Shown here piece by piece: positions 9,101 to 18,100 of a DNA stretch of 44,387 nucleotides (the stretch's first letter is position 1; the number at the start of each line of letters is the position of its first letter). Both the position numbers and the translations under genes were made by a program. The DNA comes from an uncultured Anaerococcus sp. (GTDB lineage: Bacteria; Bacillota; Clostridia; Tissierellales; Peptoniphilaceae), in the NCBI RefSeq assembly GCF_943912825.1, contig NZ_CALTUX010000016.1, positions 1 through 44,387 of the forward strand, given 5' to 3'. The notes beneath the pieces are model-generated. The model was not told the DNA's origin. It did not search any database and saw only the letters and a list, made by a program, of their open reading frames with translations.

Positions 9101-12100
9101 GCCTGCCTTTAAAGTGAAGTTTTCTTCTTTCCCATAAGGATCTGTGATTTTAAAGTTAAATTCTAATGGCTCTACAGCTGACCTAAAGAAATTTATAACT
9201 TTCTTAATAGGATTGCTTGCTATCTTCTTAGTAATTGTAAGCTTAGCCATTCTGTGTTTGTTTTCATCTGGAGTATCATTTTCACCTGGAACTGTCTTTA
9301 GCTTGTTGGTAATTGTCTTATTACCCTTTGCATCAGTTTCCACTTGACCAAGTATCCAGTTGTCATTTTTGACATCTTCATCCTTGAATTCTTCTTTTAC
9401 AGAATAGGTGTATTCCTTGCCCTCTTTATCTTCTTTTGGAAGATTTGTCCAAGAAGCCCTTGTTTTTGCCTTTGTAATTTCTATTACTTCAGCATCTGGA
9501 ACTACTTCTTCAGAACCACCTTTTGCTTGTCTATAAAGGGTGAAGTTCATTGTTGGTGTAGGATTTACATCATCTTCCCAAATTTTATTGACTTCTTCAC
9601 TTACAGTTCCCTTTTCCTTAAATACTGCTATATATACGGCTGATATTCTTTTTTCAGGAACAAATTTTTTGTCCGTGCTGACTTGTTTACCATCAGTACC
9701 AACCCATTCAACAAATTCATAGCCTGGATTAGGTTTTGCTGTTGATCCAACTAAGTCTCCTGTTCCTATTTCTTCAGAAGGATTAGTCACTGTACCCATC
9801 TCTTTATTTTGTGAGATATACTTGATTTCTGCCACGCACAATTTTTCGTAATTTGCAGCGTAGACCTTATCTTCTGTTATTGGTGTTTCAGCATCGTAAA
9901 CTGGATTCCAATTTGGAGTCTTTACTTCCCATCCTTGGTTTGGAATAATTTTTGGAGCTTTTATCTGACCCATTGTAACATTAGCGTTAGGATTTACATA
10001 GTAAACTGTCTTACCTTCTAAACTACCATTAATATTTGTAACAAATTTTACTGTGACATAACCATTTGGTCTTTCAGTATTTTCATCTCCTGGGATAATG
10101 TCATCAAGTTCTTTGAACTCGAATGTGTGGGTCGCATCTTGTGTGTAAGTTTGTACTCCTAGTGTAGGATTCCAAGTTCCGCCTTCTGCTGTGTAGCCTA
10201 CATCAGGATTTTTAGTAATGCCATTTGCTTGGTCAGTTAAGTCGACATTTACATTAGGTTTTACATAGTAAGTTGTTGTGCCTTCTAATGAACCATTTTT
10301 AGCCTTAAATGTTACTGTTACATATCCATCAGGTTTTGTTTTATCTCCTGGGATTATGTTTTCTAGTTCTTCATATTGGGCTGTGATTTTTGTGTCTTCG
10401 CTAAATGTTTGGGTTAATGGCTTATCCCAAGCATCGGTTCCGTCTTTTTGTTTATAGCCAACATCTGGTGTGACTGTTGGAGCTGGGACTGTTACTTCTT
10501 TGTTTGGTTTTACATAGTAAACAATCTTTCCGCTTAATTCACCATTAGCTCCCTTATCAAATGTTACTGTTAGGTAACCTGCTGGTTTGTCAGATCCGTC
10601 AGTTTTTTCTTGTGGGATTACGTCTTTTCTTTCGTTATAAAGAGCAGTAATTTTGTCGCCATCCTTATATTGGATTGCCCTATCTATACTTGTATCCCAA
10701 CCTGCTGAAGTATATCCAGTGTTTGGTTTTATTGTTGGAGCTTTGTCTTTAAGCACTACTGCCTTATTAGGATTTATATAGAAAGTTGTATTTCCTTCTA
10801 ATTCTCCATGGTCGCCTTTTTCAAATGTGACTGTGATATAGCCTTCTGGTTTTTCTGATTCATCATCTTTTGTCTTTGGAATTACATCAGTAATTTCTTC
10901 ATATTGTGCAATAACTGTTTTATTATCTTTTATTTGGAAATCATCTTTAGTATCCCAACCAGTAAACTTCCAACCTGTTTCAGCTTTTACTGTTGGTTTT
11001 ACAATTGATGTATCGCCTAATGTTTTACCAGCTTTTGGATTTACATAGTAAATAGTTTGTCCTTCTATCTTTCCATGGTCTCCCTTGTCAAAGGTAACTG
11101 TTACATAACCATCTGGTTTGGCATTTGAATCACCAGTTTTTGGATCAGTTGATGGGATTACATCTTCAAGCTTCCTGAATTTTCCTTTGACTGTTGTGTC
11201 TTCAGTGTATTTCTTTGCTGTACTTGTATCTATATCCCATTTATCAAATTCGTAGCCTGTTTCAGCTTGGGTCTTTGGTTGAGGAACTGTTACTTCTTTG
11301 TCTGGATTTACATAGTATGTTGTTGTCTCACCCTCTGCAATCTTTCCACCTAGGCCTTCTATTTCAAAGCTTACTGTCACATAGCCTTTTGGTTTTTCAG
11401 AATCATCTGTCTTTGTTTTTGGAATGACATCTTTGAGGCCATTAAAGGATCCAATAATTGTTGTATCTTCCTTATAAACTGTAGGAATAGTCGCATCCTT
11501 ATCCCATGTACCAAATTCATAGCCTGTATTGGCTTCTGTTGCTGGTGGGTTGATTGTGACATATTCTGTTGGGTTTACATAGAATTTAGCAACTCCGTCT
11601 ATAGATCCCTTGGCTTCATCACCAGTTTTAACAACAAAGGTAACTTCCTTGTAGCCTTCTGGTTTAGTATTAGGATTACCCTTGTCATCTTTTTCTGGAA
11701 TTACATTATCAAGCTTTGTTGCTTTTGCTGTTACTACTATATCAGTAGCTTCGATTAAAAGGCTATCTTCCTTATCCCATCCAATAAACCTGTAACCAGT
11801 TTCTTCCTTATATGCTGGTTTTGTAAGCTCTTCATTTCCAAGTGTGATACCTGCATTTTTCTTTACATAATATGCTTTAGATTCTGTTAAGCTTAATCCC
11901 TTGTCTGCTGCGAAAGTCACCCTCACATAGCCCTCAGGTCTTGGCATTGGGTCTGGGACACTTGGGTCGTAAGGGATTATATTTTCTGTTTCTCCATAAG
12001 TTGCTGTGATAGTTGTATCTTGTGTAAACTTTTTAGGAGTAGATGGAGTGTAAACTTCTCCCTCAGCATTTTCTCCCAATTTCCATTCTTTGAAAGTGTA

Positions 12101-15100
12101 GGTAGCCTTAGCTTTTGGATTATTTACTGGTATAGTGACTTCTTTTTTAGGATTTACAAAGAAAACTTTATCTCCATCCATACTTCCCTTTTCTGTTGGG
12201 ACAAATTCTACCCTTACATAATCATCAGGTACTATGTCAGGGTTGCTTCCATCAGGATTTGCAGGGATAACATCAGGGACTTTTTCGTAGTAAATCTTTA
12301 TTGTCGCCTTTTTATCTAGGGCATATTTTCCATTAGCAGGATTTAGTTCAATCCTATTAAACTTATAGCCTGTAAACTTAGGGGCGGTTTCTGCTGTGTA
12401 AACATCCTTAGCTATAGTTTCACCAGCTTTACCAGCTTTTTCTGTTGGATAGTCTACTCCATCAATTTTGTACTTTTTAGCAATTGGCTTGCCATCAAGG
12501 TCTAGATATTTAACAAGAGCGCTAGCCTGGCCGTAGTGGGCGTAGAATACTTCTGGTACATAACCGTTATCAGGGTCTGCGTCCCAATCCCAGCCTTTAA
12601 ATTGAATTTTGTAAGTATCTTCAACTTTTTTTCCTTCTTCTGCATTATCTTGCCATTCTACGAAAATGTCATTTTCTTTTATAGGCTTGCCATAGGCTTC
12701 TTCTACTGCTTGTCTAACTTCATCGAAAGTTACTTTCTCTACAGTTTGATTGTTTCCATCAAAGTAAACATAGACATCTTTTTGAGTATCTTCTGAAGTA
12801 CCATATTTACCGCCATTGGCATGAAATATTACTTTGAAGTAAACATTTTTATTTGTCGGTTCTTCTGTTGTTACTTTTTTAAAGTAAGAGTACTTAACAA
12901 TATCTAGATTATCAGGATCTTCTGCGTCCTTATAATATTTACCCTTTATTGAATCTCTACTACTATAGATATAGCCCTTAAAATCAGGTCCTTTGCTTGC
13001 AAATTTAAGCTCATCTGCCTCTTTGCCAAGGCCACCAGATTTTTTTGTAGGATAGTCTTGTCCGACTATCTGGTATTTTGTGTCGATTTCATTGCCATTT
13101 TCATCAACATATTTAACCTTGATTATTCCAGATCCATAATGGGCTTTGATTGTGGAATCTTCTGTGAATTGGTGTCTCTCATCTTTTGCATAGTCAGCTC
13201 CATCACCTTCCGCACTATCTGCCTTCATTGTCCACTTAGAAAACTTATTATCATCAGCTCCAACTGGATCTTTTACTGGAACTTTAACTTTAGCTTTTGG
13301 ATTTACATAATAATAGGTCTTATCTGGGTTTTGAGCCTTATCTGTAGGATCAATGGTTACCTTCACATAGTTTTCAGGTATATGTGGGTACTTGTTGCCC
13401 TCATCACTTCCCTTATAGATATTTTTTAAGACTGTGATAGGTATTTCTACCTCTCTTTCAGTCCCGTCAGAGTATTTTACTTTTGCCTTTACTTTTTCAG
13501 TTCTTGAGACTTCGTCTGTATTTTTTTCTTTGACCTTTTCATAAATAAATTTCTTTAGGTCATCGCTATTTTTAGTATATTCAGTACCCTTATCATCTAC
13601 TATAGAGAATGTTACGTCAGCTGGTAGTGGTACAAAATTTCCACTAGCATCTTTGACCTTAACTTGAGACTTTAAATCATCAACAGTAGGAACAAAGTCA
13701 TTGGTAAAGCTTGGAGGTCTGTTACCTCTTCTAGGGAAGCTTCCTAGTGACTCAGTAGTCTTAAGTTCTTCAACTTGGATATCTTCATCAGACCAAATTG
13801 CGTAGAAGGTCTTGGCTTCTTTAAGATTTTTGTAGTCGAGCTCAGTTGCTGGAGTCCTTCCATTTTTTTCTGTGGCCCAGCCCTTAAAAGCCTTACCTGG
13901 CTTTGTGGGAGTGTCAGCCTTGTCAGTTAAAGTCCCATCATAGTCAACTTCTTTTATAACTTGTTTTTCTGTATCAGGAGCTGTAAAATTAGCAAACTTT
14001 CCACCATTAGCATCAAAGGTTATTGGGATAATCTCTGTCATGGTGAGCTTACCACCATTTATGACGTCGTAGCTGAAGTCATATTTAAATTTGTGGTCGC
14101 CTGATTTGACAGTCTTAACTCCGTCTTCTTCTTCAAAAGTTAAATCTGGTGTGTCAGTCTTGATGTCAATTGTTGGTTTATTAGAAAGTCGTTCTGGTAT
14201 TACTAATTTCTTGTCCCCACTGTCTTCAAGGTCTCTTACAATAACTTCGTCAGTATCATTTTTAGGTAAGTCAACAGTAAGATTTTTAGATTTTATTTGT
14301 CCCATATATTTACCACTAAATGTTGCATCGGCTTGGATTTGTGGCCTATCTGATTCAGCAAGTCCTGTACTCCATGTAGATGTAAATTTAGTTGATGTTA
14401 CCTGTTGCAAGGTTAGGGCTAAGGTTAAATTAAATTTAATCCTGCCTTCAGCATCTGGTTTTTCAAAGGTTGGGGATGCATCTTGTGAACCAAATAAAGT
14501 AGCTGTTAGTAGTTTGACTTTATCTGCTACATCCTCATCTATTCTTACTTCGTAGAAAAAGGGTTCAAATTTGTTATTGAATAATGGGAGCTCTGCAGGA
14601 TTTCCATCTCCATCTGTCCAGGCATATGTTCCAGCCTCAGTTATTTTTAAATAGCGTTCTACTCCTGTCTCGGCACCTGTTTCGTCATTAATCTGTGTAA
14701 ATATTAATTGTGCAGGTTTTGGATTTCCCTCTTTATCTACTCCAAAGATTTCATTCCACTGAAATTCTTCATCATTAAGACCTTTTACACTTAGTTTGGC
14801 CTTTACATTCCCATAATATTTTAGCTTATTTTCATCTGTTGGTTCGTTATCGTCTCCAAAATAAGGTCCTGAGCTAAATAAAGTAAAACCCTTATCTTTT
14901 CTTTTGGTTTTCCTATTTTTAGCTGCAACCTTATTCATTTCTATCATTGTCTTAGAATCAAATGACTTATAATCAATCTTGCCCACGGTTGCATATTTGC
15001 CATGAGGGAGAGAACTGTCTCCCTCTGCAAATATCTTTTGTGGTACAACGATTTGAATTAACATCATCAATGCTAAGAGCAATGACATTATTCTTTTTTT

Positions 15101-15103
15101 CAT
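6158..15103 (-). CDS. Giant cell-wall-anchored InlB/Cna-B repeat surface protein (2981 aa, NPRTG sorting signal)
   Basis: Secreted multidomain adhesin-like protein. Order: signal peptide (1-26, cut after IFA); unassigned N-terminal region to about 350; InlB B-repeat (360-437); Rib-like domain (463-560); YYVNP-type module (579-656); MucBP-like domains (about 660-745 and 860-940); nine tandem repeats of 86-97 aa marked by DVIP/NIIP linkers (944-1754); an InlB-like module (1756-1830); six Cna-B domains (about 1834-2719) with two SpaA/DUF5979-like domains interspersed; Pro-rich wall-spanning repeats (2728-2890); NPRTG (2948-2952), a hydrophobic helix and the tail RDKKEDE. Cna-B motifs such as ATKIW and VTNTY predict internal Lys-Asn isopeptide bonds. 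SD AAGGTGA overlaps the upstream stop, so translation is coupled to the other giant gene. The ligand is unknown. Confidence 0.9.
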   Translation of the reverse strand: MKKRIMSLLLALMMLIQIVVPQKIFAEGDSSLPHGKYATVGKIDYKSFDSKTMIEMNKVAAKNRKTKRKDKGFTLFSSGPYFGDDNEPTDENKLKYYGNVKAKLSVKGLNDEEFQWNEIFGVDKEGNPKPAQLIFTQINDETGAETGVERYLKITEAGTYAWTDGDGNPAELPLFNNKFEPFFYEVRIDEDVADKVKLLTATLFGSQDASPTFEKPDAEGRIKFNLTLALTLQQVTSTKFTSTWSTGLAESDRPQIQADATFSGKYMGQIKSKNLTVDLPKNDTDEVIVRDLEDSGDKKLVIPERLSNKPTIDIKTDTPDLTFEEEDGVKTVKSGDHKFKYDFSYDVINGGKLTMTEIIPITFDANGGKFANFTAPDTEKQVIKEVDYDGTLTDKADTPTKPGKAFKGWATEKNGRTPATELDYKNLKEAKTFYAIWSDEDIQVEELKTTESLGSFPRRGNRPPSFTNDFVPTVDDLKSQVKVKDASGNFVPLPADVTFSIVDDKGTEYTKNSDDLKKFIYEKVKEKNTDEVSRTEKVKAKVKYSDGTEREVEIPITVLKNIYKGSDEGNKYPHIPENYVKVTIDPTDKAQNPDKTYYYVNPKAKVKVPVKDPVGADDNKFSKWTMKADSAEGDGADYAKDERHQFTEDSTIKAHYGSGIIKVKYVDENGNEIDTKYQIVGQDYPTKKSGGLGKEADELKFASKGPDFKGYIYSSRDSIKGKYYKDAEDPDNLDIVKYSYFKKVTTEEPTNKNVYFKVIFHANGGKYGTSEDTQKDVYVYFDGNNQTVEKVTFDEVRQAVEEAYGKPIKENDIFVEWQDNAEEGKKVEDTYKIQFKGWDWDADPDNGYVPEVFYAHYGQASALVKYLDLDGKPIAKKYKIDGVDYPTEKAGKAGETIAKDVYTAETAPKFTGYKFNRIELNPANGKYALDKKATIKIYYEKVPDVIPANPDGSNPDIVPDDYVRVEFVPTEKGSMDGDKVFFVNPKKEVTIPVNNPKAKATYTFKEWKLGENAEGEVYTPSTPKKFTQDTTITATYGETENIIPYDPSVPDPMPRPEGYVRVTFAADKGLSLTESKAYYVKKNAGITLGNEELTKPAYKEETGYRFIGWDKEDSLLIEATDIVVTAKATKLDNVIPEKDDKGNPNTKPEGYKEVTFVVKTGDEAKGSIDGVAKFYVNPTEYVTINPPATEANTGYEFGTWDKDATIPTVYKEDTTIIGSFNGLKDVIPKTKTDDSEKPKGYVTVSFEIEGLGGKIAEGETTTYYVNPDKEVTVPQPKTQAETGYEFDKWDIDTSTAKKYTEDTTVKGKFRKLEDVIPSTDPKTGDSNAKPDGYVTVTFDKGDHGKIEGQTIYYVNPKAGKTLGDTSIVKPTVKAETGWKFTGWDTKDDFQIKDNKTVIAQYEEITDVIPKTKDDESEKPEGYITVTFEKGDHGELEGNTTFYINPNKAVVLKDKAPTIKPNTGYTSAGWDTSIDRAIQYKDGDKITALYNERKDVIPQEKTDGSDKPAGYLTVTFDKGANGELSGKIVYYVKPNKEVTVPAPTVTPDVGYKQKDGTDAWDKPLTQTFSEDTKITAQYEELENIIPGDKTKPDGYVTVTFKAKNGSLEGTTTYYVKPNVNVDLTDQANGITKNPDVGYTAEGGTWNPTLGVQTYTQDATHTFEFKELDDIIPGDENTERPNGYVTVKFVTNINGSLEGKTVYYVNPNANVTMGQIKAPKIIPNQGWEVKTPNWNPVYDAETPITEDKVYAANYEKLCVAEIKYISQNKEMGTVTNPSEEIGTGDLVGSTAKPNPGYEFVEWVGTDGKQVSTDKKFVPEKRISAVYIAVFKEKGTVSEEVNKIWEDDVNPTPTMNFTLYRQAKGGSEEVVPDAEVIEITKAKTRASWTNLPKEDKEGKEYTYSVKEEFKDEDVKNDNWILGQVETDAKGNKTITNKLKTVPGENDTPDENKHRMAKLTITKKIASNPIKKVINFFRSAVEPLEFNFKITDPYGKEENFTLKAGETKEFNNLFYGDYTIEETDAKGLTPFVKVGDAKETKSSTAKVTLTKDAKEGKVEFTNKNEIPSNPNLTDIKATKIWTGGPSTDHKEVDLKLYRQVDGNEEVVKEKAQVSRDANNPSKFYYEWKNISKINDEGKEYSFRVKEANVPANYQASISDDKLTVTNTYQAPQTEALIGQKLWKDVPEGVQTPTIKLELWRKTADGKEEKVTPAKELDQNDQVNFGKQDATDQAGNKYSYFVKEVDENGNPFNDSSYTSKVDRLTVTNTKVAEVAKDGKLTITKKLENEPKRISTFSTRSASSIKFKFEVTGPDNYKEEFDLGANESKSFGHLTHGKYFIKEIETQGYTPYFSLGNEEKQATEFEVEISSSEETKVTVTNKNVVNKNDLTVRATKIWKDGPKSDHTAVKVQLLRKIANEGEFEDVTKDYKLETLNDGTSDTITYFWKNLPKHDEDGNLYTYSVKELGVGKDKIYMVGDNSYNSVITKDMKNTDNNTIAFDITNTFIKPDDKEDKKYITATKVWKGVPEGTTKPNVKFQLYRKIEESTIEEPVGKPEKLVNDEVNFGKLDKKDADGKEYTYFVKELNADGTDFNDSNYTSEVNGLTVTNTYKAQEPEKDKFIDVTAFKKWEKVPADVEKPQVYFQLKRKISGGASEEVGEPKLVSGAPDVNGLIKVEFGKKKAKDENGKEYIYFVNEVDKDGNLFKHENYQVIYSDDYKTVTNTYKSKTPGVTPDPGKDPDPGKDPDPGKDPDPGKDPDPGKDPEPGKDPEPKPNPEPKPEPSPEPNPGETPEPNPEPNPGETPEPNPEPNPNPGETPEPGEELSDKPGKDPEKPGEEPSDKPGKDPEKPGEEPSDKPGKDPEKPGKEPSDKPGEDPETPGEEPGDNSSETPENRVEKPSDKPGKESGNKQARETNKKPGKTIENTAKKVVESVEKTVKTGVDSTKSLVKKAFNPRTGIFTNLDIYLGIMAASSVGLFVTRDKKEDE
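6434..6922 (-). repeat. Pro-rich wall-spanning tandem repeats, including a perfect 45-bp duplication
   Basis: Encodes residues about 2728-2890. Three unit types occur: 18-bp units (DPGKDP), mixed PEPNPGETPEPN units, and 45-bp units (PGEEPSDKPGKDPEK). Two adjacent 45-bp copies, 6541-6585 and 6586-6630, are identical, flanked by diverged copies. All units are multiples of 3, so copy-number change would alter stalk length without a frameshift. Confidence 0.9.
9842..12274 (-). repeat. Nine tandem ~90-aa surface-protein repeats (DVIP-YYVNP units)
   Basis: Residues 944-1754 hold nine units. Linkers DVIP/NIIP/NVIP/DIIP start at 944, 1041, 1133, 1225, 1314, 1406, 1494, 1582 and 1668. Each continues GYVTVTF, then a glycine-containing turn, YYVNP, GYxFxxWD and a closing TxxAQY-like strand. 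Unlike the Pro-rich repeats, the copies have diverged in sequence. Confidence 0.85.
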
Positions 15104-15107
15104 TATA

Positions 15108-18100
15108 TCACCTTACTCTATATTCTCTTGTGTCGGATTGTACATTATTTAGCTTAGAATAAGCTATTATTTTATCACGTCTTCTTAATTTACCACCTAA
15201 TTCTCTTGGTACTTTAAATACAAGGTCTCCATCTTCATTAGTAACAGCTTCAATCAGAACTGGTGAATTTGAACCTCTAATTACCTCAATATATGCAGTT
15301 GCTCCTTCAGTAATTTCATGGACATATACTATAGCAGCATTAGATCTAGGATGTCTTAGAGTAATTATTGGCTTAACTAATTTTCCATCGTCGATATTTG
15401 TATCTCCTGTAAAGATAAACTTATATTTATCTTCTTCATCTTTTTCGAAGTTCCAGCCATTAAATTCATAATCATTTGGTTCATCATTATCTAATGTACG
15501 AGGATGAACAACTGGAGTAGGAATATCAACTCTTGTATTTGCTTTTACATAGAATTTGCTAGCCCCATCCATAAAGGCCTTATTTTCATCGACTGAAAAT
15601 GTTACTAGCACCATTCCCTCAGGTTTTTCGTTTTTAATATCCTCGTCACTAGTTTCTGGGTCTATTGGAATGACATCTGCTTCTGGTTCGTATTGGGCTG
15701 TGAACTCAATGTCTTGTTTATTTAGTTCTTTTACTTTATCCCAACCTTCATTTTCATCTTTTGGCTTGTAGTATTTGTCTGCTTTAATACCAGGGACTCC
15801 CATGCCATTTTGTAAAGCTTCTTCAAATGTATAGTCTTTTGCAACTTTGTAAGTTACTTTTTCTAAATTTTCATTAGGATCAAAGTAAAGTGTACCGTGC
15901 TTGCCTTTTAAGAAAGTAACTTTTATAAATTGGTCTTCGACAGTATCACCGTCATTAATCTCTTGAACTGCGTCTTGCCAGATTGCGATTAGAGTCTTGT
16001 CTTCTGTTATAGATGAAGTCAAGTCAAAGTAAGGCGCTTCATTTTCTTTGCCTTTTTCTTTCCAACCCATAAAGACTTTTTTATCTTGTGTTGGTGGTGT
16101 AACAGTTGTAAGTTTTCCGCAATGAATAACTGTTTGACTTGGAACTTCAGTTCCTCCCTTGGTGTCAAATGTTACTGTGTGGCCGTTTAAAGTCCATTGA
16201 GCTGTGGCTGTTCTCGCCTTTTCTAGTGTAACTTGTTCGCCTGGCTTGTAGATTGTATCATCACCATCTAGCTTCCAGCCTGCAAAGCTTGAGTTGTCTT
16301 TTGCTAAACTTCCTGGGTTTGCTAGTCCGACGCTTGTGCCATGGTCTACAGTCACACTTTCTGGAACTGTTCCTGTTGTTGCTCCTCCATCTTTATAGGT
16401 TAAGGTCACCTTGACTAGTTTAAATTTAGCTACATGGATTCTTTCGCTTGTGATTGGATTTGTTGTGTCGATATCTTCGTACCATTTATCATCTTCGTAA
16501 TGTTCTGCTGGTTGTGTTTTTGGAACTGCAAGTTGTTTTTCACCTGCTGTTTGCCCATCAGCTAATTCTACTAATTTTATTCCAGCTTTTGGATTTACAT
16601 AGAAGACTTTTTCAACTACTTGATTTCCTTCTTTATTTATAAGCTTTCCTTTGCTTCCTTCTTTTTCCGCCTTGAAGGTTACTTTTACATAGTCTTTTGG
16701 TATAACTTGATTTGGATTATCTGTTTTTTCGATGATGTTATCATATTTGTCGAAGTTAAATACAAATTCTGTTTCTGACTCTGTAAATGTGCCTTTCAAA
16801 GTTTTATTATCTTTGTTAGTCCAATTTTCACCATTTACAAAGTATCCAACGCTTGGTTTCTTTGTAATTTCGCCAGCGGAGTCTGTCATGTCAACTTCTA
16901 CTTCTGGGCTTACATAGTAGACTAGGTTGCCAGATAGGCTTCCGCCATCACCAGCTGTGAAGATTACTTTGACATAATTTTCCATAGCATCTTTTGGTCT
17001 CTCGCCTCCTGGTGCTTCTGGAATTATGTTTTTGTGGACTTCTACTGGGATTACAACTGGATTGTCATCTGTTCCTTGGGTAGTACCGTCTTTGTATTTA
17101 ACTATCACCTTTGCTTCAGTTTTGCCTGGGTTAGATGGGTCTGGTTTTGAAATAACTTCTATTGATTCAATTTCTTTGCCTTCTTGTGGTGTAATTTGTT
17201 TAATTAAATCATCATTTGTTATTTCTTTACCTTGTGGTGTATCTAATTTTTTAGTCTTTAGTGGCTCTTCTATCTTTCCTGGTTGGATTGATTTCTTGTA
17301 AGCTGCTTCAATTACAGTTACCTTGTCAGTGTATTTATGGCTAGCTAAATTGATTTTTGCTGGGGTTAGATCCTTTAATTTGTTATCAGCTTCTCCAGCT
17401 TTTACCTTTTGCCATTCTTTAAAGATATAGTTAACTTTCTTCTTGCCAAGATTTGGAATATCTACCTCTTGGTCAGTTTTTCCTGTTGGTTCTGCAACTG
17501 ATATGGCCACTTCCTTAGTAGGATTAACCCAGAAGGTTTGTGTCGATTCAGTTGTGGCTTTGTCTGTTGTCTTAACTATAACTTTTACAAAGTTATTTGG
17601 AACTTTTGGCTTGTCTTCGCCTTCTTTTTGTTCAACTACATCATTAGTGAATAGTGGCTTGATAAGTGTTTCTTTATCAGTGAACTTATGACGTTTACTA
17701 AAGTCAAATATTCCATTTTCTTCTTTATTTTCGTTTTGTTCTTTTTTGTCTGCTGTCCACTTTAAGAAGTCATATTTATCCTTGTCAGCTTCTGACCACT
17801 CAACTTCAGGAATATTAACCCAAGCTTTAGGATTTACATAGTAAACCTTAACATCTTTATTCGTATTCTTTTCTGTAGGTTGAACTGTAACTTTTACATA
17901 GTTTCCAGTTACATCTTTCAATCCACCATCTTTAGCATCTTTTCCTTCAGCTTCTGTTAAGAATAGTGGTTTGTCGCCTTTCTTGTTAAGTGCTTCGTAG
18001 ACATTTTTGTAAACTGTTATTGGTATATCAAGTTCTTGAGGCTCTTTGCCATCTTTGAAGGTGACTTTTGCCTTGACATTTACTATGCGGACAAGTTGGT

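Noticed and set aside
15104..15107. The two giant genes as one gene split by a nonsense mutation
   Set aside because: The second has its own full signal peptide and a well-spaced ribosome site, and its frame and domain order restart.
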